Assembly (NCBI GenBank): GCA_016713305.1
Contig: JADJPK010000004.1
Coordinates: 186,001 to 250,000, forward strand
Length of the DNA stretch: 64,000 bases
DNA from: Betaproteobacteria bacterium
GTDB lineage: Bacteria; Pseudomonadota; Gammaproteobacteria; Burkholderiales; Ga0077523
Direction of reading: 5' to 3'
Notes under the pieces: generated by a model
Told to the model about the DNA's origin: nothing
What the model saw: only the letters and a program-made list of their open reading frames with translations
Database searches by the model: none
Made by a program: the position numbers and the translations under genes
Shown here: positions 14,540 through 26,900 of the stretch, one piece after another
Layout of the letters: every line of letters begins with the position of its first letter
Position numbering within the stretch: the stretch's first letter is position 1

Positions 14540-15373
14540 CTACGTACCCGGCTCCAGCAGGGGGTGAGTGTCCATTCCCTGAGCAACGAACCCCCGCCAG
14601 TTCACAGGCTTTCTGTCCCACACCGATTGCGCTTCGCGCAGGGACGGGAACCCGCAAAACACGCTGGCGCCCGAACCGGTCATCCGGGCGGGACCGAAGC
14701 TTTCCAGCCAGGCGAGCGCTTCGGCCACTTCAGGGTACAGCCTGCAAACGACCGGCTGCAGATCGTTGCGGGTATGCCCCGAAAAAAAGGTCGCCATTCT
14801 GACTGGATCACTATGGCGCGTCAATTCCGGATGACTGAAAACCGCCGCCGTGGACACGTGCACGGGCGGGTTGATGACCACGTACCACGCCGGCGGCAGC
14901 TCGATGGCCTGAAGCTTCTCGCCCACGCCTTCCGCGAATGCGCTGCGCCCGAACACGAAAACCGGCACGTCGGCCCCGAGCCGCAATCCCAGCGCCTGGA
15001 GCCGTCCCCGCTCCAGACCGGTGCGCCAGAGCACGTTCAGGGCGATCAGCGTGGTGGCCGCGTCCGAACTGCCGCCCCCCACCCCGCCACCGAAGGGCAG
15101 CCGCTTGAGGAGATGGATGTCCGCTCCGAGCCGGCTGCCGGTCTCGGCCTGCAGCAGCCGGGCCGCCCGGACCACGAGATCGTCCTCCGGCGGCACTTCG
15201 GCCGGCCCCGATGCGCGGCGGATCAGCCCGTCCTCGCGCACTTCGAAGCGCAGGTCGTCGCCATGGTCCAGAAAGCGGAAGACCGTCTGCAGTGTGTGGT
15301 ATCCGTCCGGCCGGCGGCCGGTCACGTGCAGGAAGAGGTTGAGCTTGGCCGGCGCCGGCCAGATTTCCCTCAA
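14540..15373 (-). CDS. ispE: 4-diphosphocytidyl-2-C-methyl-D-erythritol kinase
   Basis: This GHMP-family kinase of 277 residues acts in the MEP route to isoprenoids. It starts MREIWPAPAKLNLFLHVTGR and has the ATP loop PFGGGVGGGSSDAATTL at about 93-109 and the C-terminal ARMTGSGASVF motif. The start codon is TTG, overlapping the lolB TGA as TTGA, so translation is probably coupled to lolB; no ATG is available upstream. Confidence 0.96.
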   Translation of the reverse strand: MREIWPAPAKLNLFLHVTGRRPDGYHTLQTVFRFLDHGDDLRFEVREDGLIRRASGPAEVPPEDDLVVRAARLLQAETGSRLGADIHLLKRLPFGGGVGGGSSDAATTLIALNVLWRTGLERGRLQALGLRLGADVPVFVFGRSAFAEGVGEKLQAIELPPAWYVVINPPVHVSTAAVFSHPELTRHSDPVRMATFFSGHTRNDLQPVVCRLYPEVAEALAWLESFGPARMTGSGASVFCGFPSLREAQSVWDRKPVNWRGFVAQGMDTHPLLEPGT

Positions 15374-16023
15374 GGATTCAACTCCGGTTCGCCCCAGTGG
15401 CTGGCGATCAGCTTCACCTTGAGACCGGGCTTCTCCAGGTCGAGCCGTTCAGGCAGCAACGGCGCCTTGGACGCGAAATACGACCGGTAGGTCACGCGCC
15501 ACTGCCCCTGGGACAGCCGGACGGGCCGCCCTTCGGGACCGGATTCGACGTCGGCGGCGCCGGCACCGGGCGCCGGCCGGGTAAAGAGCCAGAACGGCAG
15601 TTCGGTCAGGGGCAGTTCCCAGCCGAGGATGCGGAGGGAGAGCGTCTGGGCATCGGGTTCCTCCGCGCGCTTGCCGTCGGCGGTTTCGAGGATCGCCCCG
15701 GCAGGCTCCCGCAAGAGCCTCGCGTGGAGTGTGCCGATGGGCGTGAACAGCTCGACCCGGTCGCGCTCACCGGCATGCTGCCAGCGGAATGTGCCGCTGT
15801 AGCCGTCGTCGCCGTAACGCACGGCGATCTTGCCTTCGAGTTCGAAACGCTCGGGCACCGGCTTGCCTTCCACAGGGGGCTTCTTGAACAGGAAGGCACA
15901 ACCGTTCAGGGCCAGCGCCACCCCGGTCAGTGCCGCCAGGCGGCCGACGGCGGCGCGCCGGCCTGAATCGGCAGCGCCGGGAGCGCATGGGCGGGCCGGG
16001 AGAAGGAGCGTCCGGGAAATCAC
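15370..16023 (-). CDS. lolB: Outer-membrane lipoprotein receptor LolB
   Basis: The 217-residue product has a long signal region ending in the lipobox LNGC (Cys about 42). A typical LolB core follows: FELEGKIAVRYGDDGYSGTF, VELFTPIGTLHARL and, further on, LPFWLFTRPAP. LolB accepts lipoproteins from LolA and inserts them in the outer membrane. The first in-frame start is a GTG at 16023, giving an unusually long, arginine-bearing n-region; a later start cannot be excluded. It sits between the TPR gene and ispE as in many betaproteobacteria. Confidence 0.92.
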   Translation of the reverse strand: MISRTLLLPARPCAPGAADSGRRAAVGRLAALTGVALALNGCAFLFKKPPVEGKPVPERFELEGKIAVRYGDDGYSGTFRWQHAGERDRVELFTPIGTLHARLLREPAGAILETADGKRAEEPDAQTLSLRILGWELPLTELPFWLFTRPAPGAGAADVESGPEGRPVRLSQGQWRVTYRSYFASKAPLLPERLDLEKPGLKVKLIASHWGEPELNP

Positions 16024-16054
16024 GGTGTCGGCAGTGCGCCGGCAGCGGCCCGGG

Positions 16055-17872
16055 TCACTTGAGCAGCTTGGCGACGACGCCCTTCAACTCTTCGTTCGTG
16101 GGGTGGTCCTGCAGGGCGGTGCGCAGCAACTGCTCGGCTTCGCCCTTCTGCCCTTTCATCCACATCACTTCGCCCAGATGCGCGGCGATCTCGGGGTCCT
16201 GGCGCTGGGCATAGGCGCGGCGAAGGAAGTCCAGGCCCTCGTCGAGCCGGCCCTGCCGGTAGTGGACCCAGCCCATGCTGTCGAGAATGAAGGCATCGTT
16301 GGGCGACAGCGTGAGCGCCTTCTCGATGTAACCCTGCGCTTCCTCCAGCCGGAGGTTGCGATCGGCCAGCGTGTAACCCAGCGCGTTGTAGGCCTGCGCA
16401 TGGTCGGGCTTGAGCTCGATGAGCCGCTTCAGGTTGCGCTCGAGCACGTCGATGCGGTTGAGCTTCTCGGCGGCCATTGCCACGTCGTACAGCAGGTCCT
16501 GGTTGTCCGGCTGGGCGTCCAACGCGCCGTTCACGACATCGAAGGCTTCCTGGTATTGCGAGGCCTCGCGCAACACCTGGGCCTCGGCCTGGATCAGCAT
16601 CGTCTTCTGCTGGTCGTTCTGCACATCCAGCGACTGCAGATACTTGCGCGCCTCGTCCACACGGTTCTGCTTGCCCAGGATCATCGCGTAGCGCGTGGCC
16701 GCCGGAACCGCCTGCTCTCCCGACTGGACCTTCGAGTAGTAATCCAGCGCCTCGTCGAACTGCTTGCGCTCCTCCGCGAGTTGACCGAGGTAGAAGCGCA
16801 GGCTGTCGGGATCGCGGTAGTTGAGCTCGAGCGCGCGTTTCAGCTTGGCTTCGGCCGCCGCGAAGTCCTGCATCTGCATCGACAGCAGGCCGATCATCAC
16901 GACCACTTCCGAGTTGCCGGGCAGTTCCTTCTCGAGCAGCTGGAACTCCTGCCGGGCTTCCTTCGGGTGACGGTCCGCGGCCAGCAGGCGCGCGTACAGC
17001 AGGCGGGCATCCCTGGCCTTGGGATTGAGGGCGACGAAGCTCTTGAGGTACTCGGCGGCCTTGGCCAGCGACGTGCGCTGGAGCGACTGCGCCTTCAGCA
17101 GGGCCGCCGGTTCGAGGTCGGGCTTGATGCGAAGCGCCTCGGCGAGCTCGGTTTCGGCGAGGTCGTAGTTCTCCATCCCGAAAGCCGACTGGGCGACGGC
17201 CAGATGCGCCTCGGCGACGCCGGGATAGGGCTGAGCGAGTTCCTGGATCAGCTTGAGCGCCGCGGCCTTGTCGGGGTAACGGCTCAGGAGCGGATGCAGT
17301 TGCAGAAACAGGGAACCGGCGCGCCCCTTGTCGGCGGCCAGCAGCTTCTGCAGCAGCGGCTTGGCGTCGGAAATCTTGTTGTTGCCCACGAGCGTGGCGA
17401 TGAGCGTCTGCCGCGCCTGCTGGGAATCGGGTTCGATCTCCAGCCACACACTGGCGGCCTCCGCGGCGATGTCGCCGAAGCGGCCGTACATGGCGATTTC
17501 GGTCGCGCGCCGGGCCACGCGGGGATCGCGGGTGGATTGGGCAAGTTCGAGATAGGCGCGCGACGCGAGCCGGACGTTGCCACGCTGCCCGGCGATCTCC
17601 GCGAGCAGGAACTTGTAGAGGAATTCCCGGGTCAGCGCATGCGACGGCAGGCGGCCGGGCTTCTCCGTGTCGGCCGGCGCGCCGGCCGAGGGCTGGATGC
17701 CGACTTCTTCGGCCCCGTCCGTCTGGGCGAGCAGCAGCGCGTCAGGAAACCGCGGCCCGGCGGACAGGCGATCCACGCCGTGCTGCACGGGAATGCGGTA
17801 CTTGCCATGCTGCGCGCACGCCGGCAGCGACAGTGTCAGGGCGACGAAGAGGACTTGGAGGCGCATGGGCAT
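16055..17872 (-). CDS. Periplasmic/outer-membrane TPR protein
   Basis: The 605-residue protein begins with a signal peptide whose end, LSLPACAQHG, contains a possible lipobox. It is otherwise built of tetratricopeptide repeats, roughly 90-600, such as AQAYNALGYTLADRNLRLEE and the next unit FILDSMGWVHYRQGRLDEGL. This gene accompanies lolB in many betaproteobacteria and is thought to act in envelope assembly, but its partner is unknown. MPMRL offers two close ATG starts; I took the first. It is divergent from the Gld-type ABC operon. Confidence 0.85.
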   Translation of the reverse strand: MPMRLQVLFVALTLSLPACAQHGKYRIPVQHGVDRLSAGPRFPDALLLAQTDGAEEVGIQPSAGAPADTEKPGRLPSHALTREFLYKFLLAEIAGQRGNVRLASRAYLELAQSTRDPRVARRATEIAMYGRFGDIAAEAASVWLEIEPDSQQARQTLIATLVGNNKISDAKPLLQKLLAADKGRAGSLFLQLHPLLSRYPDKAAALKLIQELAQPYPGVAEAHLAVAQSAFGMENYDLAETELAEALRIKPDLEPAALLKAQSLQRTSLAKAAEYLKSFVALNPKARDARLLYARLLAADRHPKEARQEFQLLEKELPGNSEVVVMIGLLSMQMQDFAAAEAKLKRALELNYRDPDSLRFYLGQLAEERKQFDEALDYYSKVQSGEQAVPAATRYAMILGKQNRVDEARKYLQSLDVQNDQQKTMLIQAEAQVLREASQYQEAFDVVNGALDAQPDNQDLLYDVAMAAEKLNRIDVLERNLKRLIELKPDHAQAYNALGYTLADRNLRLEEAQGYIEKALTLSPNDAFILDSMGWVHYRQGRLDEGLDFLRRAYAQRQDPEIAAHLGEVMWMKGQKGEAEQLLRTALQDHPTNEELKGVVAKLLK

Positions 17873-17965
17873 GACGACACCGATGAAGAAGTTGACGGGT
17901 GGGCCGGCGGGGAGGATCGGCCTTCGCGCGCGCCTGTCTTAGAGACACCCCACGCGCCTTAGTTC

Positions 17966-17995
17966 TTGGACGCGCCGGGCCAGTTTAGGTATATT
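17966..17995 (+). promoter_or_regulatory. Sigma70-type promoter for the Gld-type ABC operon
   Basis: TTGGAC (17966-17971) and TATATT (17990-17995) are 18 nt apart, a good -35/-10 pair. It lies in the 210-nt divergent gap, about 88 nt before the chosen ATPase start. Its position also argues against using the TTG at 17966 as a start codon. Confidence 0.6.
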
Positions 17996-18082
17996 TCGGA
18001 GCACTCACAAGCTGCGCACCGCTGTCGTGACCGTGCGCGGCACCGATTCAAACCCGATCCATTCAAATCCCTTAACGTTGCC

Positions 18083-19057
18083 TTGAACGCCGGACTTGAG
18101 CCGACCCTATCCGCATTGAAGCTCGTGCGGAACTTCGGTACGCGCCACGCCGTCTCGGACGTCTCGCTCACGTTGCAGCGGGGAGAGGTCCTCGGCCTGC
18201 TCGGGCCGAACGGCGCGGGCAAGACCACCACCATGCAGATGATCACGGGGAACCTGGCGCCTACGGCCGGGGAGATCCGCGTCTGCGGCGTCGACCTGCT
18301 GGAATCCCCCACGCGCGCCAAGGCGCGGATCGGCTACCTGCCCGAGACGCCTCCGCTGTACCGCGACTTCTCCGTCGACGAATACCTGCGCACCGCGGCC
18401 CGGCTGCACCGCGTGCCCCGCGGCAAGATCGCCGAGGCCGTTCAGCGCGCGAAGACCCGGTGCGGCCTGCCGGACATGGGACATCGCCTGATCGGCACGC
18501 TGTCCAAGGGGTATCAGCAGCGCGTCGGAATCGCGCAGGCCATCGTGCACGATCCGGACGTGGTGGTGCTTGACGAGCCGACCGTGGGTCTGGACCCCAA
18601 CCAGATCCGCGAGATCCGCGCGCTGATCCGCGAGCTGGCCGCCAGCCACAGCGTGATCCTTTCCACGCACATCCTGCCCGAGGTCGAGACGGTGTGCGAC
18701 CGCGTGCAGATCCTGAGCGCCGGACGCGTGGTCTACACCGACACCATCGCGGCGCTGAAGCAGCACCGCGGCGGTCATGCGCTGACCGTCGCCTTCCGCC
18801 GGCCGCCCGCGGTCGAGCGTCTGTCCTCGCTGGCAGGCGTCAAGGCAGCGGAGGCCCTGGGTGGCGCGCACTTCCGTCTGTTCCACGAACCCGCCGAAGA
18901 TCCCACGGACCTGCTGGTGCGCACGAGCGTGGAACAGGACTGGGGGCTCACGGAGCTGACGCCCGTCGAGACGTCGCTGGAGGAAGTGTTCGTGCAACTG
19001 ACTCAGCGCGAGGAAGAGAACGCTCCCGCTGCATCCGCGGAGACGGCCGCGCCATGA
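18083..19057 (+). CDS. ABC transporter ATP-binding protein (GldA family)
   Basis: Motifs in order are Walker A LGPNGAGKTT, Q-loop region GYLPETPPLYRDFSVDEYL, signature LSKGYQQR, Walker B VVVLDEPTVGLD and the H-loop ILSTH. A C-terminal extension of about 100 residues follows, as in CcmA/GldA proteins. No ATG lies near the domain start; I chose the TTG at 18083, though a second TTG at 18116 is equally close to the fold. Upstream codons would overlap the predicted promoter. The stop overlaps the permease ATG as ATGA. It heads a four-gene operon that has been placed between the usual neighbours lolB/TPR and mutM. Confidence 0.88.
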   Translation: MNAGLEPTLSALKLVRNFGTRHAVSDVSLTLQRGEVLGLLGPNGAGKTTTMQMITGNLAPTAGEIRVCGVDLLESPTRAKARIGYLPETPPLYRDFSVDEYLRTAARLHRVPRGKIAEAVQRAKTRCGLPDMGHRLIGTLSKGYQQRVGIAQAIVHDPDVVVLDEPTVGLDPNQIREIRALIRELAASHSVILSTHILPEVETVCDRVQILSAGRVVYTDTIAALKQHRGGHALTVAFRRPPAVERLSSLAGVKAAEALGGAHFRLFHEPAEDPTDLLVRTSVEQDWGLTELTPVETSLEEVFVQLTQREEENAPAASAETAAP

Positions 19058-19797
19058 TCTTCGTCATCGCCGCCAAGGAACTGCGCAGCCTGTTCGGCTC
19101 TCCGCTCGCGTGGGTGGTGCTCGCCGTGCTGCAGATCATCTTCGGCTACAGCTTTCTCGTGGGGCTGGACCGTTTCCTGGAGATCCAGCCGCAGCTCGCC
19201 CAGTACCCCAATCCGCCCGGCGCCACCGAGCTCATCGTGAGCCCCACGTGCGGGCTCGCCGCGATCATCCTGCTCATGATCGTGCCCCTGCTCTCCATGC
19301 GCCTCATCGCGGAAGAACGCCGCAACCAGACGCTCACCTTCCTGCTGTCCGCGCCGGTGAGCATCACGCAAATCGTGCTCGGCAAGTTCCTCGGGCTGGT
19401 CACGTTCCTGCTGCTCGCGTGCGTCTTGCTGGCCGTGATGGCCGTATCGCTGTACGCCGGCGGCCGGATCGACCTGGGGCTCGTGGGCGCCAATCTGCTG
19501 GGGCTCGTGCTGCTCGCCAGCGCGTTCGCCGCGGTGGGCCTGTACCTGTCGTCGCTGACCGCGCAACCGGTCGTCGCCGCCGTCTCCGCCTTCGCGGCCC
19601 TGCTGCTGCTGTGGATCATCAACATGGGCGCGTCGGACCCGAACAGCCCCATGCACCTGCTGTCGCTGCTCAAGCACTACGAGAGTTTCGCCAAGGGGAC
19701 CTTCCACACGGGCGACTTCGCGTACTTCGTGCTGCTGACCGGGCTGTTCCTCGCCCTGAGCGTCCGCCGTCTCGACCGCGACCGGCTCGCCGCATGA
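19054..19797 (+). CDS. ABC-2 type permease (GldF family)
   Basis: The 247-residue protein has six hydrophobic segments and starts MIFVIAAKELRSLFGSP, with RLIAEERRNQTLTFLLSAPV after the second segment. It closely parallels the permease at 1-474 (compare RLFAEERRQGTLELLLTAPV), so the two are paralogues. ATGA overlaps at both ends tie it to the ATPase and to the GldG-like gene. Together they should form an inner-membrane exporter. Confidence 0.9.
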   Translation: MIFVIAAKELRSLFGSPLAWVVLAVLQIIFGYSFLVGLDRFLEIQPQLAQYPNPPGATELIVSPTCGLAAIILLMIVPLLSMRLIAEERRNQTLTFLLSAPVSITQIVLGKFLGLVTFLLLACVLLAVMAVSLYAGGRIDLGLVGANLLGLVLLASAFAAVGLYLSSLTAQPVVAAVSAFAALLLLWIINMGASDPNSPMHLLSLLKHYESFAKGTFHTGDFAYFVLLTGLFLALSVRRLDRDRLAA

Positions 19798-21149
19798 TCG
19801 TCTCCCGCCGCACCCGCATCGCCCATCTCATCCAGAACGGCGTCTTCGCCGCCCTGCTGGTCGCCGCCGTTCTCCTGGTCGCGCCGCTCGCGCAGCGCCA
19901 CTTCAAGGACTGGGCTCTCACGCAGAACTCGCGCAACAGCCTGAGCGAAGGCAGCGTGCAGACGCTCGCATTGCTGAAGGGCCCCGTGCGGATCACCGGC
20001 TATGCCACCGAGCAGAACCCCACGCTGGGCAACCTCCGCCTGCGGATCGCCGATTTCATCGGCAGATACCAGCGCGTGAAGAAGGACATCGAGGTCGCCT
20101 TCATCGATCCGCGCGAGCAGCCCAAGGCCGTGAGCGCGGCCAACATCCGCGTCGACGGCGAGATGATCGTCGAGTACGACGGCCGCAGCGAACACCTCAC
20201 GAGCCTGGACGAGCAGTCGCTCACGAACCTGCTCGCGCGGCTCGCGCGGAAGACCGAACGGACGATCATGTTCCTGGACGGTCATGGCGAGCGCAAACCG
20301 TCCGGCATCGCGAATCACGATCTCGGCGAGTTCGGCAAGCGGCTCGAAACGAAAGGCTTCAAGGTGAGCCCGCTCAATCTCGCCGCCGCCCAGCAGGTGC
20401 CGGACAACGCCGCCGTGCTGGTGATCGCGAATCCCCAGGTGGATCTGCTGCCGGTGGAAGTCGAGAAGATCAAGGCATGGATCGAGAAGGGCGGCAGCAT
20501 CTTCTGGATGATCGACCAGGAACCATTGCACGGCCTGCAGCCCATCGCGGACCTGCTGCGCCTGCAGCTCGGGCCCGGCGTCGTCGTGGACCCGGCCGCC
20601 AACGCGCTGAAGGCCTCCGCCACGCTGTCCATCGCATTCGCGTACGGCAATCATCCGGCGACGCGCGACTTCGCGTTGAACTCCGCCTTCCCCAGCGCAC
20701 GCCGCATCGCGGTGGCGGACGACGACCGCACCTGGCGGGTCACGCCCCTGGTGGAAGTGGCGCAGTCCGGCTGGGTGGAGATGGGCGAACTGAGCGGCGA
20801 CGTGGGCTTCGACAAGGCCCGGGACATCAAGGGGCCGATCACGGTCGTCGCGGCGCTGGAGCGCGAGGTCGAGGGCAAGTCGCAACGCATCGTCGTGACG
20901 GGCAGCGGACACTTCCTCGCCAACACGTATGCAGGGCTGCTGGGCAACCTGGACCTGGGCATCAATTTCATCAACTGGCTCTCGGGCGACGAGAACCTGA
21001 TCACGCTGCAGCCCAAGGCCATCATCGACGGTTCGCTCACGCTGTCGCGTTCGGAACTGCTGTTCCTGATGCTCACCTTCCTGCTCGCGATTCCCGGCGC
21101 CTTCCTGTTCACCGGCGGCATGATCTGGTGGCGCCGCCGCCACAGCTGA
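19794..21149 (+). CDS. GldG-family auxiliary ABC component
   Basis: The 451-residue protein has an N-terminal membrane segment (about 15-32), a large periplasmic part and a second membrane helix at the C-terminus (LLFLMLTFLLAIPGAFLFTG) followed by a basic WWRRRHS tail. The soluble region has the GldG/IFT52-like pattern: ALLKGPVRITGYA, FLDGHGERKP, VLVIANPQVDLLPVEVEKI and later IVVTGSGHFLAN. GldG partners GldF and GldA in gliding bacteria; in non-gliding proteobacteria the system's role is unknown. The start overlaps the permease stop (ATGA). Confidence 0.88.
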   Translation: MIVSRRTRIAHLIQNGVFAALLVAAVLLVAPLAQRHFKDWALTQNSRNSLSEGSVQTLALLKGPVRITGYATEQNPTLGNLRLRIADFIGRYQRVKKDIEVAFIDPREQPKAVSAANIRVDGEMIVEYDGRSEHLTSLDEQSLTNLLARLARKTERTIMFLDGHGERKPSGIANHDLGEFGKRLETKGFKVSPLNLAAAQQVPDNAAVLVIANPQVDLLPVEVEKIKAWIEKGGSIFWMIDQEPLHGLQPIADLLRLQLGPGVVVDPAANALKASATLSIAFAYGNHPATRDFALNSAFPSARRIAVADDDRTWRVTPLVEVAQSGWVEMGELSGDVGFDKARDIKGPITVVAALEREVEGKSQRIVVTGSGHFLANTYAGLLGNLDLGINFINWLSGDENLITLQPKAIIDGSLTLSRSELLFLMLTFLLAIPGAFLFTGGMIWWRRRHS

Positions 21150-21174
21150 CCCGGCGGCGGCGGCCGTCCGATCC

Positions 21175-22017
21175 ATGAAGCGATCCCTCGTCATCAATCT
21201 CCTGCTGGCCCTCGTGGTCGCCGGACTCGGCGCCTGGATGGTCCTGCAACCCGGCGAAAAGACCGAGCCGCAGTCGGCTCTGTCCACGTTGAAGCGCGAC
21301 GACATCACCTCGGTCCGCATCGTGCGCAAGGATCTGCCGGAGTTCGTGCTGGAGCGCCAGGGCAAGCAATGGAAGCAGACGGCGCCCTTCCCTGCCCGTG
21401 TCGACAACTCGCAGATCGGCCGCCTCGTGGATCTGACGGCGGCGACTTCGAAGCAGAAGCTCCCCGCGACCGATCTCGCGCGCTTCGAACTCGACCAGCC
21501 GTTCGCCCGTGTGACGCTGAACAAGCAGGAGTTCGCGTTCGGCACGGTGAACTCGCTCACCAACGAGCAGTACGTGTTGACGGACGGCGCCGTGTACCTG
21601 ATCACGCCCACGTTCGGATTCGGCCTGCCCACGCGGCCCGATTCGCTCGCCTCGCACATGCTGCTCGCGGAGGACGAAGTACCGGCGGGAATCACCGTGG
21701 GCAACATGAGCGCGCTGCCCAAGGACGGCAAGCTCGTGCTGTCTCCCGCGCCCGCGGAGGCCGAACGTCCGTCACAGGACGAACTGCAGCAGTGGATCGA
21801 AGAATGGCGTTACGCGTCGAGTCTCGCCACGCAGCCCGTCGGCGAAGTCCCCAAGGGGGATGTCGCGAAACTCGTGCTGAAGGACGGCCGCACCGTCGAG
21901 TTCGTGATCGCGCAGCGCGTGCCGCAACTCGTGCTGGTGCGTCCAGACGAGAAGCTGCAATTCGTCTTCGCGGCCGAACAGGCAGGCCGTCTGTTCGCGC
22001 CGTCCCGTAAGAAATAA
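21175..22017 (+). CDS. DUF4340 domain protein
   Basis: The 280-residue protein has a single N-terminal membrane anchor (LVINLLLALVVAGLGAWMVL), then a beta-rich periplasmic domain of the DUF4340 type, beginning with DDITSVRIVRKDLPEFVLER. Genes of this family regularly follow GldA-GldF-GldG-like sets, so it is probably an accessory subunit of the same exporter. It starts 25 nt after the GldG stop and ends 6 nt before mutM, suggesting one transcript. Function is unknown. Confidence 0.82.
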   Translation: MKRSLVINLLLALVVAGLGAWMVLQPGEKTEPQSALSTLKRDDITSVRIVRKDLPEFVLERQGKQWKQTAPFPARVDNSQIGRLVDLTAATSKQKLPATDLARFELDQPFARVTLNKQEFAFGTVNSLTNEQYVLTDGAVYLITPTFGFGLPTRPDSLASHMLLAEDEVPAGITVGNMSALPKDGKLVLSPAPAEAERPSQDELQQWIEEWRYASSLATQPVGEVPKGDVAKLVLKDGRTVEFVIAQRVPQLVLVRPDEKLQFVFAAEQAGRLFAPSRKK

Positions 22018-22023
22018 CCCGCC

Positions 22024-22839
22024 GTGCCGGAACTGCCGGAGGTCGAAACCACCCGGCGCTCGCTGGAAAGCCGGTTGCTGGGGCGCCGCATCGTCGGTGT
22101 GACCGTGCGCGACCGGCGGTTGCGCTGGCCGGTCCCGGAAACGCTGCCGCAGGATCTCATCGGAGCCAGTGTCAGGGCCCTGCGCCGGCGAGCGAAGTAT
22201 CTTCTGCTCGAGACGGACCGCGGCACGGTGATGGTCCACCTGGGAATGTCCGGCAGCCTCACCGTGGTGGACGCCGCCGTGCCCGCCGTGAAGCACGACC
22301 ATGTGGACATCCAGCTCGACGACGGCCGGATCGTGCGCTATCACGATCCGCGGCGTTTCGGCAGCATCCACTGGCTGCCCCCGGGCGAAGACGCGCATCC
22401 CCTGCTGGCGCAGCTGGCGCCGGAGCCCCTCACCGTGGAATTCGATGGCCGGTACCTCCATGCCGTCACGCGCGCCCGCGCCGCCGCGATCAAGCTGGTG
22501 ATCATGAACGGCACGCTGGTCACGGGCGTCGGCAACATCTACGCCTCGGAAGCGCTGCATCGGGCACGCATCAATCCGAAGACGCCCGCGCGGCGGCTCT
22601 CCCGAGCGCGCTGTGACGTTCTTGCCGAGGCCATCAAGGAAACGCTGCGACGCGCCATCGAAGCGGGCGGATCGACCTTGCGCGATTACGTGAACGGCGA
22701 CGGCAGCCCGGGGTATTTCCAGATGGAATCGGCCGTGTACGGCCGCGAAGGCGAAGCCTGCCCGCGATGCGGTGCGGCGGTGCGCATGTTCCGGCAGGGC
22801 CAGCGCGCCACCTTCTATTGCGCGGGCTGCCAGCGGTAG
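22024..22839 (+). CDS. mutM: Formamidopyrimidine-DNA glycosylase
   Basis: The 271-residue repair enzyme removes 8-oxoguanine and cleaves the abasic site. It opens with PELPEVETT, so Pro2 (the catalytic amine) and Glu3 are in place after Met removal. It has the helix-two-turn-helix region and a C-terminal zinc finger, CPRCGAAVRM...FYCAGCQR (four cysteines). The start is GTG. It usually neighbours the TPR-lolB block; here the Gld-type operon lies between them. Confidence 0.97.
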   Translation: MPELPEVETTRRSLESRLLGRRIVGVTVRDRRLRWPVPETLPQDLIGASVRALRRRAKYLLLETDRGTVMVHLGMSGSLTVVDAAVPAVKHDHVDIQLDDGRIVRYHDPRRFGSIHWLPPGEDAHPLLAQLAPEPLTVEFDGRYLHAVTRARAAAIKLVIMNGTLVTGVGNIYASEALHRARINPKTPARRLSRARCDVLAEAIKETLRRAIEAGGSTLRDYVNGDGSPGYFQMESAVYGREGEACPRCGAAVRMFRQGQRATFYCAGCQR

Positions 22840-22962
22840 CGTCCCTGGTGGGACCGGTCGCGGACCGGCGAGGCGCCGGGGGCGCCCCGCGGCCACCGCC
22901 GCGTTTCACGCAGCGCACGTCCCATGCCGAGCCGCGCGCCCCTGGCCGTGGGACGGACCGGC

Positions 22963-25790
<2,828 letters not shown>

Positions 25791-25794
<4 letters not shown>

Positions 25795-26900
25795 GGCGTC
25801 CCCCTTTGACGATGGGCCGGGCGCTCCAGAATCCTGCTCCACGCCTCGTCGTACAGCACGGCAACGTTGGTCCCCACGTCGGTAAGGGAAAACAGGCGGT
25901 GCCGCATCTCGTCGGTCATTCCCAGACGCTGCCGCTCGGCCGGCGTCATGAGGGCCTGGGCTGCCCGGTTCGGCGTGGGATATCGCGTTTCGCGCGAGAG
26001 GACCGCACCGTTGGCGCCGTCGAGGATGAAGTCGATGAATCGTTCCGCCGTGGCCTTGTGAGGCGCGCCACGCGCGATGCAAAGGCTGTCGGTCACGAGC
26101 AGCGACCCTTCGGCGGGCACGGCATGGGCCAGGTGGGGATGCTTCTGTTCCGCCGTCACCATGTCGCCTTCCCACTCAAGCACGATGTCGGCCTCGCCCG
26201 CGATCAGGAGATCCTGCACGGTGTCATCGGCGAAGGAGTGGATGTGCGAACGATGGTCGAGAAGGAAGTCGCGGGCCTTGGCGATCTCCACCGGATTCGT
26301 GGTGTTGGGGCTGTACCCGAGCATCAGCAGGATGATGCCGATGCTTTCGCGATTGTCGGCCAGCAGCGCGACGCGGCCCCTGTGGCGGGGATCGAAGAGG
26401 TCCGCCCAGTGGCGGATCGGGGTGCTCACCCGGCGCTTGTCGTAGCCTACGACGAGCTTGGACCAGAGGTACGCCACACAGTAGCGGCTCCCCGGATCGT
26501 GAGTCGGGCTCATGAACAGGGGATCCAGATTGCGGAGATTGGGAATGCGCGACTTGTCCAGGGTCGCGAGCATGCCCTTGCCACGAAGCTGGGCGACGGC
26601 GTAGCTGGTCGGGACGATGATGTCGTGATGACCGGGATTGTCCAGCACCGCGCGGAACAGCTCCTCGGTGGATCCGTAGGTGGAATACTCGATCCGCACG
26701 CCGTAGCGCGCGCGGAACTGCTCGAGCAGTTGCGGTGCGATGTAGTCGGCCCAGTTGAAGATGCGCAGCACGCGCTCCTCGGCCGGCGCGGCGTCGGACT
26801 GCTTCTCGGACCCGGCGGCAACCGATCCGCCGCCCCACGTGGCGACGATCCCCCACAGGGCGATGCCTGCGGCCCGGAGCACGCGCCTGACGGTGATCAA
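25791..26900 (-). CDS. PotD-like periplasmic substrate-binding protein
   Basis: The mature region starts near RVLRIFNWADYIAPQLLEQF, the hallmark of polyamine-binding PotD/PotF proteins. It continues with YGSTEELFRAVLDNPGHHDI, DIVLEWEGDMV and RFIDFILDGANGAVLS. No permease or ATPase genes are adjacent. Instead the stop overlaps the start of the hybrid kinase by four bases, so the protein may be a ligand-sensing partner. I chose the TTG at 26900, which gives a normal signal peptide and has GGGGG nearby, for 369 residues; an ATG at 27017 would add 39 unlikely residues. Confidence 0.82.
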
